From the NCBI GenBank assembly GCA_003228965.1, contig QIGP01000407.1, positions 1 to 9,475 on the forward strand: a stretch of DNA of 9,475 nt. Reading direction: 5' to 3'. Positions 1 to 6,880 of the stretch are shown here, one piece after another; positions within the stretch are counted from its first letter, which is position 1, and every line of letters starts with the position of its first letter. Source of the DNA: Gammaproteobacteria bacterium. GTDB lineage: Bacteria; Pseudomonadota; Gammaproteobacteria; Steroidobacterales; SZUA-146. The notes beneath the pieces were generated by a model, which saw only the letters and a list, made by a program, of their open reading frames with translations, was not told the DNA's origin and did not search any database. The position numbers and the translations under genes were made by a program.

Positions 1-6
1 GACTTA

Positions 7-35
7 CCGATGAATTACTGAATGCGATATACAAT
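7..35 (+). promoter_or_regulatory. Possible promoter of the TetR-family gene
   Basis: The hexamer TACAAT at 30-35 matches five of six positions of the sigma-70 -10 consensus. No convincing -35 box is seen at the right distance; the 17-bp spacing would use the poor hexamer at 7-12. A transcript starting near 42 would cover both possible start codons of the repressor gene. The window begins too close upstream to look for an autoregulatory palindrome or a divergent target gene. Low confidence. Confidence 0.25.
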
Positions 36-118
36 CTTTCTCGTATCGTGGCATGAATTTCGGTAGGGTAGATCGATGGCGAACCCAAGAATTCTTAAAA
101 GAGCATCGGCATCTATTT

Positions 119-733
119 ATGCGTAAACGCACACGCCTCACACCTGAACTTGCGCGCGAGAATATTCTTCGTGCTGCGGAAACTTGCCTTATTAATCATG
201 GTGTTGACGGCCTTCGTATGATCAGGGTAGCGCGCGAAGCCAACATAGTGCACTCATCGATACTGCACCATTTTGGCAGTGCCGAAGGACTGAAGCAGGC
301 CCTTGGCAAGCGCTTGTCGATCAAACTTTTTGACGAAGTTGCCGAAGCGCTTTCGGGTGCTGATCACACCGATACTGTCTTTAGTGTGGTCAACCGGATA
401 TTTGAAGCGATGGGCCCAAGTGGTCACGGCAATTTGCTCGCCTGGCTAGTGATTGCGGGACCCAAAAGTGACAACCACATGACTCGCGTTCACCACACCT
501 ACGGCCACCTGTTTACTGGCATGGTCGACCTGGTGCACCAAAACCTGGAACGAATTCGCGAACGACCGGTTAGCCAGCAAGAGGCCCGGTTTGTTGTATT
601 TCATGTGTTAGTTACGGCGTGTGGTCAGGGAATATTGAGCGACACCCTGCGTCCTATACTAGGCATGAGCGAACCCAAGAACGACTACGTGCGATGGTTT
701 TGCGAGGCCATTGAGGACACACAGAAAAACTGA
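119..733 (+). CDS. TetR/AcrR-family transcriptional regulator
   Basis: A 204-residue protein with an N-terminal TetR-type DNA-binding domain. Residues 15-62 show the family pattern: helix 1 (NILRAAETCLINHG), a helix-turn-helix at about 32-50 (LRMIRVAREANIVHSSILHH), then the aromatic HHF and the GLKQAL helix in the places where TetR proteins carry YxHF and the start of helix 4. The remaining 140 residues are alpha-helical and divergent, as expected for a ligand-binding and dimerisation domain; no ligand can be named. I prefer the ATG at 119 because it places the domain about 15 residues from the N-terminus, as is usual. An in-frame ATG at 53 would add 22 residues, and neither has a clear Shine-Dalgarno sequence. 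It probably represses itself or a neighbour. The next gene on the right is on the other strand and converges on it, so its target may lie left of the window. Confidence 0.88.
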   Translation: MRKRTRLTPELARENILRAAETCLINHGVDGLRMIRVAREANIVHSSILHHFGSAEGLKQALGKRLSIKLFDEVAEALSGADHTDTVFSVVNRIFEAMGPSGHGNLLAWLVIAGPKSDNHMTRVHHTYGHLFTGMVDLVHQNLERIRERPVSQQEARFVVFHVLVTACGQGILSDTLRPILGMSEPKNDYVRWFCEAIEDTQKN

Positions 734-774
734 TCCAGACAGGCCAGTCGATAGCGGCACAAACAACTTTCGAT

Positions 775-806
775 AAAAAAAGGTGGGGCGAAATTCCGCC
801 CCACCT
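775..806 (-). terminator. Intrinsic terminator for leftward transcription
   Basis: Positions 781-790 and 797-806 form a perfect 10-bp G/C-rich stem (AGGTGGGGCG with its complement) around a 6-nt loop. The plus strand has a run of A just before it (775-780), so RNA from the minus strand ends the hairpin with a U tract. This is a textbook Rho-independent terminator for minus-strand transcription. The plus strand has no T tract after the hairpin, so it is not a good terminator for the TetR gene. Its stem overlaps the stop codon (806-808) of the small minus-strand frame. Confidence 0.85.
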
Positions 807-988
807 CAATCCAACATCCATGTCAGGTCACTATCGAGTTGGTCGAACCGACAATCTGTTCGTTTAAAAGAAACAGACGTGGCGCCGGTTATGTTGTCAA
901 TTACAACAACATAAACTTGAAAAGCCTGACAGGGATAAATGTAAACACGACGCGGTGCTCCACGATATGAATCGCGTTCAATGAGCAA
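806..988 (-). CDS. Small hypothetical protein (60 aa), TTG start
   Basis: Not recognised. The frame begins TTG CTC ATT GAA and encodes 60 residues with a beta-rich, aromatic middle (RRVYIYP, FQVYVVVIDN) and two Cys. There is no signal peptide or membrane segment. Context is the main support: a perfect TTGACA -35 box lies at 1042-1047 on the same strand, a G-rich ribosome binding site (GGGGGGA) sits about 3 nt before the TTG, and a strong intrinsic terminator overlaps the stop codon. Together they make a self-contained transcription unit of about 240 nt. Third codon positions are richer in A/T than in the neighbouring genes, which weakens the coding case. The alternative is a non-coding small RNA from the same promoter and terminator, with the frame open by chance. 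Something is probably transcribed here; whether it is translated is uncertain. Confidence 0.45.
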   Translation of the reverse strand: MLIERDSYRGAPRRVYIYPCQAFQVYVVVIDNITGATSVSFKRTDCRFDQLDSDLTWMLD

Positions 989-1017
989 CAGTCCCCCCAG
1001 ACTTAAGCGATATCGCT

Positions 1018-1047
1018 ACGTTACGCCTGTTCCATCTCAGCTGTCAA
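1018..1047 (-). promoter_or_regulatory. Candidate sigma-70 promoter for the 806-988 unit
   Basis: On the minus strand a perfect -35 hexamer TTGACA (1047-1042) is followed after 18 nt by TAACGT (1023-1018), a weak -10 that keeps the first, second and last consensus bases. A 12-bp perfect palindrome, AGCGATATCGCT (1006-1017), lies directly after the -10, where a repressor could block initiation. Transcription from here would run through the small frame into the terminator at 775-806. Confidence 0.4.
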
Positions 1048-1082
1048 TGGGCGGTGGACCCGGCCTCACCAGGCTCGCCCAT
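1047..1082. repeat. Inverted repeat / hairpin
   Basis: Seven-base arms ATGGGCG (1047-1053) and CGCCCAT (1076-1082) enclose 22 nt that can fold further through GCCT (1063-1066) with AGGC (1071-1074). No T tract follows on either strand, so it is not an intrinsic terminator. It lies just upstream of the -35 box of the small minus-strand unit and could be a binding site or chance structure. Confidence 0.3.
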
Positions 1083-1364
1083 GTGTCCTGGCCGTTAATT
1101 GATAGACCTCTAACGCCATGAGAATAGACACGATTTCAGGTCGTAACCATTCACGTTTTACACCCCAATTAAATTACCGCGAAATCACGTCGAAGCCAGG
1201 CGTCTCTCGTGCGCGGAATAGCTAGTCTAAGCCACTGATCACATAGAACTTTCAAGGATTGAGACGATGATCACAGCCCTAAATCCGGGTAAACCCTATA
1301 CTGCGTTAAGTTAATGCGGACCCTCGCAACCGGGGGCCGAAAATTTCTCGCACGGCAGGATCTA
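1083..1364 (+). promoter_or_regulatory. Upstream region of the chaperone-usher operon
   Basis: This gene-free stretch must contain the promoter of the chaperone-usher operon. I see no strong sigma-70 promoter: TTGATA (1099-1104) is a fair -35 without a matching -10, and TTAAAT (1169-1174) is a fair -10 without a -35. I see none of the conserved c-di-GMP riboswitch motifs here, unlike the leader of the subunit genes. The Shine-Dalgarno sequence GCAGGA (1355-1360) lies 4 nt before the ATG at 1365 and decides that start over an upstream in-frame ATG at 1314. Confidence 0.4.
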
Positions 1365-2057
1365 ATGAACACTAAACCATTGTTTTTTATAGTTTTACTA
1401 TCTCTCGGCCTGATGAACCCAACATCAGCCACCATGCTCGTCAGTAATTCCATCATCCACTTCGGCCCGGACCAGCCCAGCCGGGAGGATGTAGAGATCG
1501 AAAACCCTACGGACGAACCGATGTACATCAAAATTGCGCCGTCCGTTGTACATAATCCAGGCACTGACGCAGAGACCCGTGAACTGATTACCAACCCGAA
1601 AGAAGCCGGCCTTTTAGTATCGCCGAACAAGCTCGTCATACCACCCGGCGGGCGCAAGCTTGTGCGCTTTGTGAACCTTCGACCACACGCCGACGAAGAG
1701 CACGTTTATCGAGTGGCCATTACGCCAGTTGTCAACGAAGTCAAAGCCAATGCAACCGGAGTCAAAATTCTCATAGGCTACGAAGTTCTGGTACTAACCC
1801 AACCAGTTAACGCGCAACCTGGCCTGATTGGCGAACGTGCGGGCAATACACTTAGCTTTCGTAACGAAGGCAATACGAACGTACTTTTGCGCGAAGGCTA
1901 TCAGTGTCCGTTTGAAACCGACGACAAAGAACAGTGTGAGCCGCTTACCGGCAAACGCATCTATCCAGGCAACAACTGGAGTGTGAGTCTACCTCTGGAT
2001 AAACCGGTCGAATACTACCTCGCGGTAGGCCGCAAGAACTCGGTTGCTGTGTACTAG
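1365..2057 (+). CDS. Periplasmic fimbrial chaperone (PapD-like, alternate chaperone-usher type)
   Basis: A 230-residue protein. Residues 1-22 form a signal peptide (MNTKPLFFIVLLSLGL, cleavage after TSA). The mature part begins with the first strands of a PapD-like N-terminal Ig domain (SNSIIHFG, then VEIENPTDEPMYIKI), has the LLVSPNKLVIPPGGRKLVRF strand-and-turn block, and the long G1 edge strand VKILIGYEVLVLTQP that in this family donates alternating hydrophobic residues to complete subunits. The short C-terminal domain carries a Cys pair (C181 and C191) in a loop, then the RIYPGNNWSVSLP segment seen in alternate-type chaperones. In the periplasm it should fold and cap the subunits encoded at 5016-6831 and hand them to the usher. 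The start at 1365 is chosen for its Shine-Dalgarno sequence and because the signal peptide begins there. The usher gene follows after 15 bp, so the two are an operon. Confidence 0.87.
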   Translation: MNTKPLFFIVLLSLGLMNPTSATMLVSNSIIHFGPDQPSREDVEIENPTDEPMYIKIAPSVVHNPGTDAETRELITNPKEAGLLVSPNKLVIPPGGRKLVRFVNLRPHADEEHVYRVAITPVVNEVKANATGVKILIGYEVLVLTQPVNAQPGLIGERAGNTLSFRNEGNTNVLLREGYQCPFETDDKEQCEPLTGKRIYPGNNWSVSLPLDKPVEYYLAVGRKNSVAVY

Positions 2058-2072
2058 TACTTTGTAGACTGG

Positions 2073-4997
2073 TTGAAACGGCTAAGTCTTGTGGCACCGT
2101 CGCGATACAGCGGGTGGAACAACTATTCAGTAAGCGCATTAGCTTCGCTTGCGCTGCTGTGCCTGATCACGTTTGCCACGCAGGCACAGCAAGTCGACCC
2201 TTTGGGTGCCCAACCAACACCGCCCGCTGAATTGCTAAAACAACTTACCGAGACCAGCGTGCCGGTCGAAGTACAACGCAGATTAAACGTTCAGGACCAA
2301 GAGCTCGAAACCGCATCGGAACCTGTGTTTACTCTTGGGCCTATGCCTCTGCTCCCTCCCTCTTCCTGGACTGAGGACGACGAAAGGTCTTTACCTTCAG
2401 GGTCCGTTGGCGCAACACCAGACGCTTCGAAAGAGACTGCCTCCGCACCAACCGAAACAAAGCCTGAGCCCGTAATTTCTGAATCTCAATTTGTAGCGCC
2501 AGAAATCTCGGTCGACATAGCCCCTGTCGATGCAGCCAAATTAATGGACTCGATTCCTGATACAAGCGTTGACGAGTCTGTTGCCGAACCTGACTACGCA
2601 TCGCGCACGCCTGTGATGGAACAAGTCGACGTGACCGCCAAACGCTTACCGCCACCCGATCCATTTGAAGCACCTGAAACGGGGTTCAGTGTGTCATCCG
2701 CGCCGCCACCCGGATTTGAAGACCTGGCGAGCGCACAGACAACCGTGATTGATGTTGTGTATGGCAAGCGAGTAATCGCAAGCTCTATGGCTACCTTCGA
2801 CATGGGCATGCTTGAATTCAGTGACTCCACCGAGGTGTTAGCCGCCGTTCCTGACGCCAAAGAAAGTATTGAACTTCTGAACGCACTATCCGGTCCTCTC
2901 GACGCTAACGCCGACGCCCTTTGCTACAGCGAATACGACACCGAATGCGGACGACTGCAGCCTGAAATTGCCGCCATCATTTTTGATGAAACCCGATTTC
3001 GGGCCGAACTTTTTATCCATCCGGACTATCTTGAAACTAACTATCTGGTTGACTCGACATACCTCCCTCCGTCTGACAGTGGCGCAGCATCGGTACACTC
3101 ATTCTCGCTATCAGCCAATGGCGATCGCATTGGACAAATTGTAAACCTCTCGGCCAGTTCTTTGGTGTCTTACCGGGAGAGCCGCCTCGAATCGCATTAC
3201 GACTTCGACAGCAAAGACGGACTCTCGATTGACACTCTGTCCCTGAAGCACGACGCACGCGGATGGGAATACGAGACAGGAGCATTTCGATCCCGCATTC
3301 AAAGCGCGGCATTTATAACTGAACAAAACCTGATAGGCGCGCGTGTTTCCACTTCGCTTAACACACGAACAGATTTGAAGTACGCCGAAGCAACTCCATT
3401 GTTTACCTATCTTGAACAACGCTCGCGAGTCGACATACTGCGCGGTAGCCAGCTACTTGATTCCCGGTTTTACAACGCAGGGAACCAACAACTCGACACA
3501 TCCAGACTGCCAGACGGTGCGTACTACGTGACTGTTCGCATTGCCGACGACGCAGGTACGAGCCGGGACACGCAGTACTATTTCGCCAGAACTTCAGCGC
3601 TTCCACCAAGAGGCCAACCGCTCTACTTTGGTGAGGCCGGACAGCTTCTCCTTACGCGAGAAAGTATACTTCCGGAACTGACAGACAGCTTTTGGGTTCG
3701 TGCAGGCACAGCTCACCGGCTGCGCGATAATTTTGGGGTTGAAGCCGTGGTAAGCGCCATTGGAGACGCCACACTATTCGAAGGAGGACTCGTTTGGTTT
3801 CAGCCCGGTCTGCAATTTCAAGCGAGGCTGCTAGCCGGCGACTCTACTGGCGTTAGTTTACGCTCGGTGTGGCAGCGCGATCAGTTTTCGTTTAGCGCCG
3901 ACTTGCGCCGAGTCACAGGAGATCAGGCCGTAACCGTTGGCTCGGTTGACCTGTTACCGGCGTCTTATACGCAGGCGAACGTCACCGCAAGCCTGCCGCT
4001 GTACGAAGGCCGCCTGCTCGCGCAGGGCCGTTGGGACATGCGCGGAAGCCGTGACTTTAAATCTCTGGGAGTCAATTATTCCCGTGAGCTGCGACGCTTC
4101 TCGCGTTCCACTTTGAGCTTCAACGTCGACACAACGTTCAGTAGCAATGACAGCATTGTGCGCCTGGGCGTCGACTGGCGCTGGCGGGAACACCAGCGGG
4201 ACGCGATCCTGCGCCCGCGCCTACAGTATTCAAGCGACACGGGAGAAACCGATGCGCTGCTTAACGCAAGGTACAACATGATGTTGCGAAACGACGATCG
4301 CGGTGCGTACAGAGCTAGTGCCTTTGTCGATCGCGCCGTAGACCGCAGCTCACTGGGCGCGAGAATTAGCGGCGAAACTGCGCACGGTATAGGTGAAGCC
4401 GAACTTCACTATGGCTTTGAAGGCGAACAAGCCGGAGTAGCCTATATTGCCAACGCCCGTTTCGGTGTCGTATCCTCTGGAAGCCAGGTCGCGTTTGGCG
4501 GACGGCGCGCAAACTCGTCTTCAGTAATTATCGAAATTGACGGCAACGCTCCCAGCGCCGTTTTCGAAGTACTAATCGGAAACCAAAGCCACGGCTACGC
4601 CCAAAGCGGCACGCGCACAATAATTGCACTCCCGCCCTACGAGACTTACGACGTTCGACTCGCTTCTCGTGGCAGCGAATTCGTCGAGTTTAAGCAGGCG
4701 GTAAACTCAGTAACGCTGTACCCGGGCAATGTAAAAACGTTAACGTTTACTGCTAACCGTCAAATCGTGGTTGTAGGCAAGGTGGTTGACGAAGAAGGCT
4801 ATGTCATTGCTCATCACACATTCACCGACCTCGACGGCTTCGCGTCAACGGATGAAAACGGTTGGTTTCAAATTGAAATTACTGACATTGAACCTCTGAC
4901 TCTGAAACGCGGTGAGGCTTCTGTTTGCACGATAGACCTGGCTCTTGAAGATGTATCCGAGAATCTTGTTGTACTGGATGAGGTGGTTTGTCGGTAG
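2073..4997 (+). CDS. Outer-membrane fimbrial usher, CS1/CooC/TcfC family
   Basis: A 974-residue usher with a TTG start 15 bp after the chaperone stop. In order: a signal peptide (about 1-37, cleavage after TQA); an unusual acidic, Pro/Ser/Thr/Glu-rich segment (about 38-205) holding VMEQVDVTAKRL at 181-192; an N-terminal usher domain from about 212 (GFEDLASAQTTVIDVVYGKR) with Cys284/Cys292 and the block IFDETRFRAELFIHPDYL typical of CooC/CfaC ushers; a beta-barrel rich in alternating strands; an E-set-like plug domain at about 450-510 (RVDILRGSQLL, LDTSRLPDGAYYVTV); and a C-terminal domain at about 896-974 (VVVGKVVDEEGYVIAHH, STDENGWFQIEI) with Cys952 and Cys973. It should form the outer-membrane pore that receives chaperone-subunit complexes and exports the fibre. 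A GTG at 2091 is a less likely alternative start. Family assignment is firm; the exact fimbrial clade is inferred. Confidence 0.9.
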   Translation: MKRLSLVAPSRYSGWNNYSVSALASLALLCLITFATQAQQVDPLGAQPTPPAELLKQLTETSVPVEVQRRLNVQDQELETASEPVFTLGPMPLLPPSSWTEDDERSLPSGSVGATPDASKETASAPTETKPEPVISESQFVAPEISVDIAPVDAAKLMDSIPDTSVDESVAEPDYASRTPVMEQVDVTAKRLPPPDPFEAPETGFSVSSAPPPGFEDLASAQTTVIDVVYGKRVIASSMATFDMGMLEFSDSTEVLAAVPDAKESIELLNALSGPLDANADALCYSEYDTECGRLQPEIAAIIFDETRFRAELFIHPDYLETNYLVDSTYLPPSDSGAASVHSFSLSANGDRIGQIVNLSASSLVSYRESRLESHYDFDSKDGLSIDTLSLKHDARGWEYETGAFRSRIQSAAFITEQNLIGARVSTSLNTRTDLKYAEATPLFTYLEQRSRVDILRGSQLLDSRFYNAGNQQLDTSRLPDGAYYVTVRIADDAGTSRDTQYYFARTSALPPRGQPLYFGEAGQLLLTRESILPELTDSFWVRAGTAHRLRDNFGVEAVVSAIGDATLFEGGLVWFQPGLQFQARLLAGDSTGVSLRSVWQRDQFSFSADLRRVTGDQAVTVGSVDLLPASYTQANVTASLPLYEGRLLAQGRWDMRGSRDFKSLGVNYSRELRRFSRSTLSFNVDTTFSSNDSIVRLGVDWRWREHQRDAILRPRLQYSSDTGETDALLNARYNMMLRNDDRGAYRASAFVDRAVDRSSLGARISGETAHGIGEAELHYGFEGEQAGVAYIANARFGVVSSGSQVAFGGRRANSSSVIIEIDGNAPSAVFEVLIGNQSHGYAQSGTRTIIALPPYETYDVRLASRGSEFVEFKQAVNSVTLYPGNVKTLTFTANRQIVVVGKVVDEEGYVIAHHTFTDLDGFASTDENGWFQIEITDIEPLTLKRGEASVCTIDLALEDVSENLVVLDEVVCR

Positions 4998-5015
4998 GTG
5001 AAGGGCTTTCTCGTT

Positions 5016-5501
5016 TTACTCGGGACTAACCATCAAAGTCAGCGTCGACTGATAGCTACCGGAAGGAGCGCGCCTTAGCGCGGCCGCCGGCAACTCAACG
5101 CGCACACCGGCATTCAACCTTCGACAAATTCCATTGTTGTTCCCGCGAGTGCGCAAGCCCGTAAGAGGCTGGCCAGGAAAGAGCCTTTGAAACCCTCGCG
5201 GTCGCCTGCGGTCGGTAAAACGTACCCGGTATGGCATGCGGTAAGGACCGCTGCGCAAGTTAAACTGCCCGCCCACTTCGTCGCCGTAAGCCAGTACCCG
5301 GTAGGTAGTACGTTGATCGAGTATGACGCAAAACTTGACGTCAGCCTGGAGCCTTCCTCCCGTCGGCGCAGCGCGGCCAAAGTCGATGTCGCTAAGCTCG
5401 TTAATCAGAATTTGTTGTGCCGACACCAAAGGCAGACAAAGCAATACGGCGCCCGTAAGGACGAAAATACACATAAGGCGCGTAGCATAGTGACTGCACA
5501 T
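5016..5501 (-). CDS. Minor fimbrial subunit, Arg-rich, candidate tip subunit
   Basis: A 161-residue secreted protein: signal peptide 1-28 (cleavage after VSA), then a single domain matching the two pilins upstream. Shared features are the LSDIDFG motif near the start of the domain, a Cys pair (C58 and C126), the pattern YRVLAYGD..FNL....MPYRVRFTD, and the C-terminal block VELPAAAL..APSGSYQSTLTLMVSPE. Two differences stand out. Only about seven residues precede LSDIDFG, whereas the pilins have about 28, so the N-terminal extension that would complement a neighbouring subunit is missing. The mature chain is also very rich in Arg (for example RRRPRGFQR). Both suit a tip or initiating subunit rather than a shaft subunit. 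It is third in the leftward subunit cluster and converges on the usher gene with 18 bp between stops. An ATG at 5474 is an alternative start, but it would leave a shorter signal peptide. Confidence 0.78.
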   Translation of the reverse strand: MCSHYATRLMCIFVLTGAVLLCLPLVSAQQILINELSDIDFGRAAPTGGRLQADVKFCVILDQRTTYRVLAYGDEVGGQFNLRSGPYRMPYRVRFTDRRRPRGFQRLFPGQPLTGLRTRGNNNGICRRLNAGVRVELPAAALRRAPSGSYQSTLTLMVSPE

Positions 5502-5520
5502 AGAGTTAATTCTAGCAGTC

Positions 5521-5555
5521 GTTATGGTAAGCCTGTGTTAAAGGCGTCACATAAC
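5521..5555. repeat. Intercistronic hairpin before the minor subunit gene
   Basis: GTTATG (5521-5526) pairs with CATAAC (5550-5555), and inside it GCCT (5531-5534) pairs with AGGC (5542-5545), separated by a 4x4 internal loop. It lies in the 144-bp gap between the second pilin and the minor subunit, 20 nt before the minor subunit start. No T tract follows on the minus strand, so it would be a partial barrier or a processing site rather than a clear terminator. Confidence 0.35.
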
Positions 5556-5645
5556 CGCGACTTGAATACGGTAATAGACTAATCATTAGCCATTGAATTT
5601 ATTGGGAAACCGGAAATAGCCTAGCCCAGGCAGAGCGCCGGTCAT

Positions 5646-6230
5646 TTATTCGGGGATAAGCACTACGGTGAGCGTGCCCGTGTAATTTCCGGCAGGAACA
5701 GACAGCAGTTCTGCAGCCGAAATGGAGACTTCAATGTTGGCGTTGTTTACCGCGCAACCAAACAGAACATTGAGAAACTGCCAAAATCCGAAGCCGGTTT
5801 GAGCGTTAAGCATTGCGCCCCCGCTTACAGAAGTGCCGCCTACTCCGGTCGCATCATTGAAGGCTACGTTGTAGTATAGAAGATCTGTGCCGTTGCTAAG
5901 GGTAAATGCACTCACGTCCGAGGCATCACCGTCGCCGTCGAGCCGCACCCGGTAGGCTCCGTTTGCAAACAAGCCTACTCCGCTGCGACCAATGCACAGG
6001 TCATCGGAACCAGTAAGATCACCTGCACCTGACCAGGTGCCAAGGTCGATATCGTTTAAACCACCCACACGCGCGACAAGACCCGTGGTGACGACTACGT
6101 CAACACTGCCCGCAGAACTACCAGGTGTCGTAGTCCCCTGCGTAGCCGCAAGTGCCGTGCCCGAGCTTGCAAGATAGAAGCCTGCAATTGCTGCACCCGC
6201 GAGAGTGCGAATTTGAGAGAGAAAGTGCAT
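5646..6230 (-). CDS. Fimbrial subunit (second pilin)
   Basis: From the ATG at 6230 this is a 194-residue secreted protein with signal peptide MHFLSQIRTLAGAAIAGFYL...TALA and mature start ATQGTT, identical to that of the first pilin. It is clearly related to it: an N-terminal extension (SAGSVDVVVTTGL), the LNDIDLG motif, one Cys in DDLCIGRSG, the pattern YRVRLDGDGD...FTLSNG, a second Cys in FGCAVNN, and the C-terminal block IEVSISAAELLSVPAGNYTGTLTVVLIPE. The two Cys probably form a disulfide across the Ig-like fold, and the extension would serve as the donor strand. A GTG at 6257 could extend it by nine residues, but that codon lies inside a strong hairpin (6249-6273), so I prefer 6230; neither start has a good Shine-Dalgarno sequence. 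It probably builds part of the shaft or an adaptor, folded by the chaperone at 1365-2057. Confidence 0.8.
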   Translation of the reverse strand: MHFLSQIRTLAGAAIAGFYLASSGTALAATQGTTTPGSSAGSVDVVVTTGLVARVGGLNDIDLGTWSGAGDLTGSDDLCIGRSGVGLFANGAYRVRLDGDGDASDVSAFTLSNGTDLLYYNVAFNDATGVGGTSVSGGAMLNAQTGFGFWQFLNVLFGCAVNNANIEVSISAAELLSVPAGNYTGTLTVVLIPE

Positions 6231-6248
6231 TAAATTCTGGGCACGAAA

Positions 6249-6273
6249 GCGGCGCACAGAGCCTGTACGCCGC
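6249..6273. repeat. Strong intercistronic stem-loop between the two pilin genes
   Basis: GCGGCG (6249-6254) pairs perfectly with CGCCGC (6268-6273). Inside, after a C/A mismatch, ACAG (6256-6259) pairs with CTGT (6263-6266) around a 3-nt loop. It fills most of the gap between the first pilin stop (6292) and the second pilin ATG (6230). There is no U tract on the minus-strand RNA, so it looks like an mRNA-stabilising or processing hairpin of the kind that keeps major pilin mRNA above that of downstream genes, rather than a terminator. Confidence 0.55.
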
Positions 6274-6291
6274 CTCGAGCCCGGAACCGCT

Positions 6292-6831
6292 TTACTCGGG
6301 AGCTACGACCAGAGTCAGCGTACCTACATAGGTAGCTGCAGGTGCTGGAAGCAGGTCAGCGGCAGCAACAGTCACTGATATTGTGGCGTTGTTACCGGTC
6401 GTTGCGCAAGTATCAGAAGCCTGATCGGCGCCAACCATGCCTGCAGCAGTAACACCAGCTGCCAGCGTCGAAGCGCCTGAACCGTCGTCGTATTCAACCG
6501 AATAAGGGATAGGCGTTGCAATAACACCGTCGGTTAGCGTAAACGCGCTAGCTGCACCGTCTCCACTTGCGGTTACGTTGTACAGGCCGGTACCGTTACG
6601 GTACACACATGCGTTTGATGAACCGATTACGTCACTGCTTCCGTCGAAAACACCGGTAATGTCAGTGAGGTTGGAAATGCGAACTTCATCGTTCACGTCT
6701 ACAGAAATATCCAGCGAACCAGTTGAGTTACCGCCGGTCGTGCCTTGAGTTGCCGCGAAAGATGCCGTGGTTGACAACGCCATAATGGCGCTTGCTACTA
6801 CGAGGCCGCGAACGCCTTTATTGTTTAACAT
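6292..6831 (-). CDS. Fimbrial subunit (first pilin, probable major subunit)
   Basis: A 179-residue secreted protein. The ATG at 6831 has a strong Shine-Dalgarno sequence (AGGAG, 6844-6840, 8-nt spacer) and begins an ordinary signal peptide (MLNNKGVRGLVVASAIMALSTTASFA). An in-frame ATG 15 codons upstream is rejected for that reason. The mature chain starts ATQGTTGGNSTGSLDISVDVN, a candidate donor-strand extension, followed by LTDI, Cys75 (ACVYRNGTGLYNVTASGDG), PYSVEYDD, Cys142 (DTCATTG) and the C-terminal TISVTVAAADLL..PAATYVGTLTLVVAPE. It is small, acidic, and Gly/Ser/Thr-rich, as expected for a shaft pilin. First position in the operon, the best ribosome binding site of the three, and the stabilising hairpin just downstream all point to the major subunit. 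Its leader carries a c-di-GMP-I riboswitch. It resembles alternate chaperone-usher pilins; no named gene is recognised. Confidence 0.83.
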   Translation of the reverse strand: MLNNKGVRGLVVASAIMALSTTASFAATQGTTGGNSTGSLDISVDVNDEVRISNLTDITGVFDGSSDVIGSSNACVYRNGTGLYNVTASGDGAASAFTLTDGVIATPIPYSVEYDDGSGASTLAAGVTAAGMVGADQASDTCATTGNNATISVTVAAADLLPAPAATYVGTLTLVVAPE

Positions 6832-6880
6832 GTTATTCACTCCTAAAGTTTTGGACCGCTCACCCGATAAATACATACGG

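Noticed and set aside
1083..1364. A second c-di-GMP riboswitch upstream of the chaperone gene
   Set aside because: None of the GEMM-I core strings (GCAAACC, ACGCAAAG, GGTTACC-like) occur there on the plus strand.
1271..1657. 128-codon minus-strand frame over the start of the chaperone gene
   Set aside because: It overlaps the well-supported chaperone on the opposite strand and shows no domain or ribosome binding site.
2605..2650. The usher as a TonB-dependent receptor, because of the VDVTAKR motif
   Set aside because: Everything after residue 212 matches a CooC-type usher (N-terminal domain, E-set plug, C-terminal domain); the receptor plug and barrel signatures are absent. Only the short motif is kept as an oddity.
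5187..5582. 131-codon plus-strand frame antisense to the minor subunit gene
   Set aside because: The minus-strand frame has a signal peptide and clear pilin homology; the plus-strand frame is its shadow with no recognisable features.
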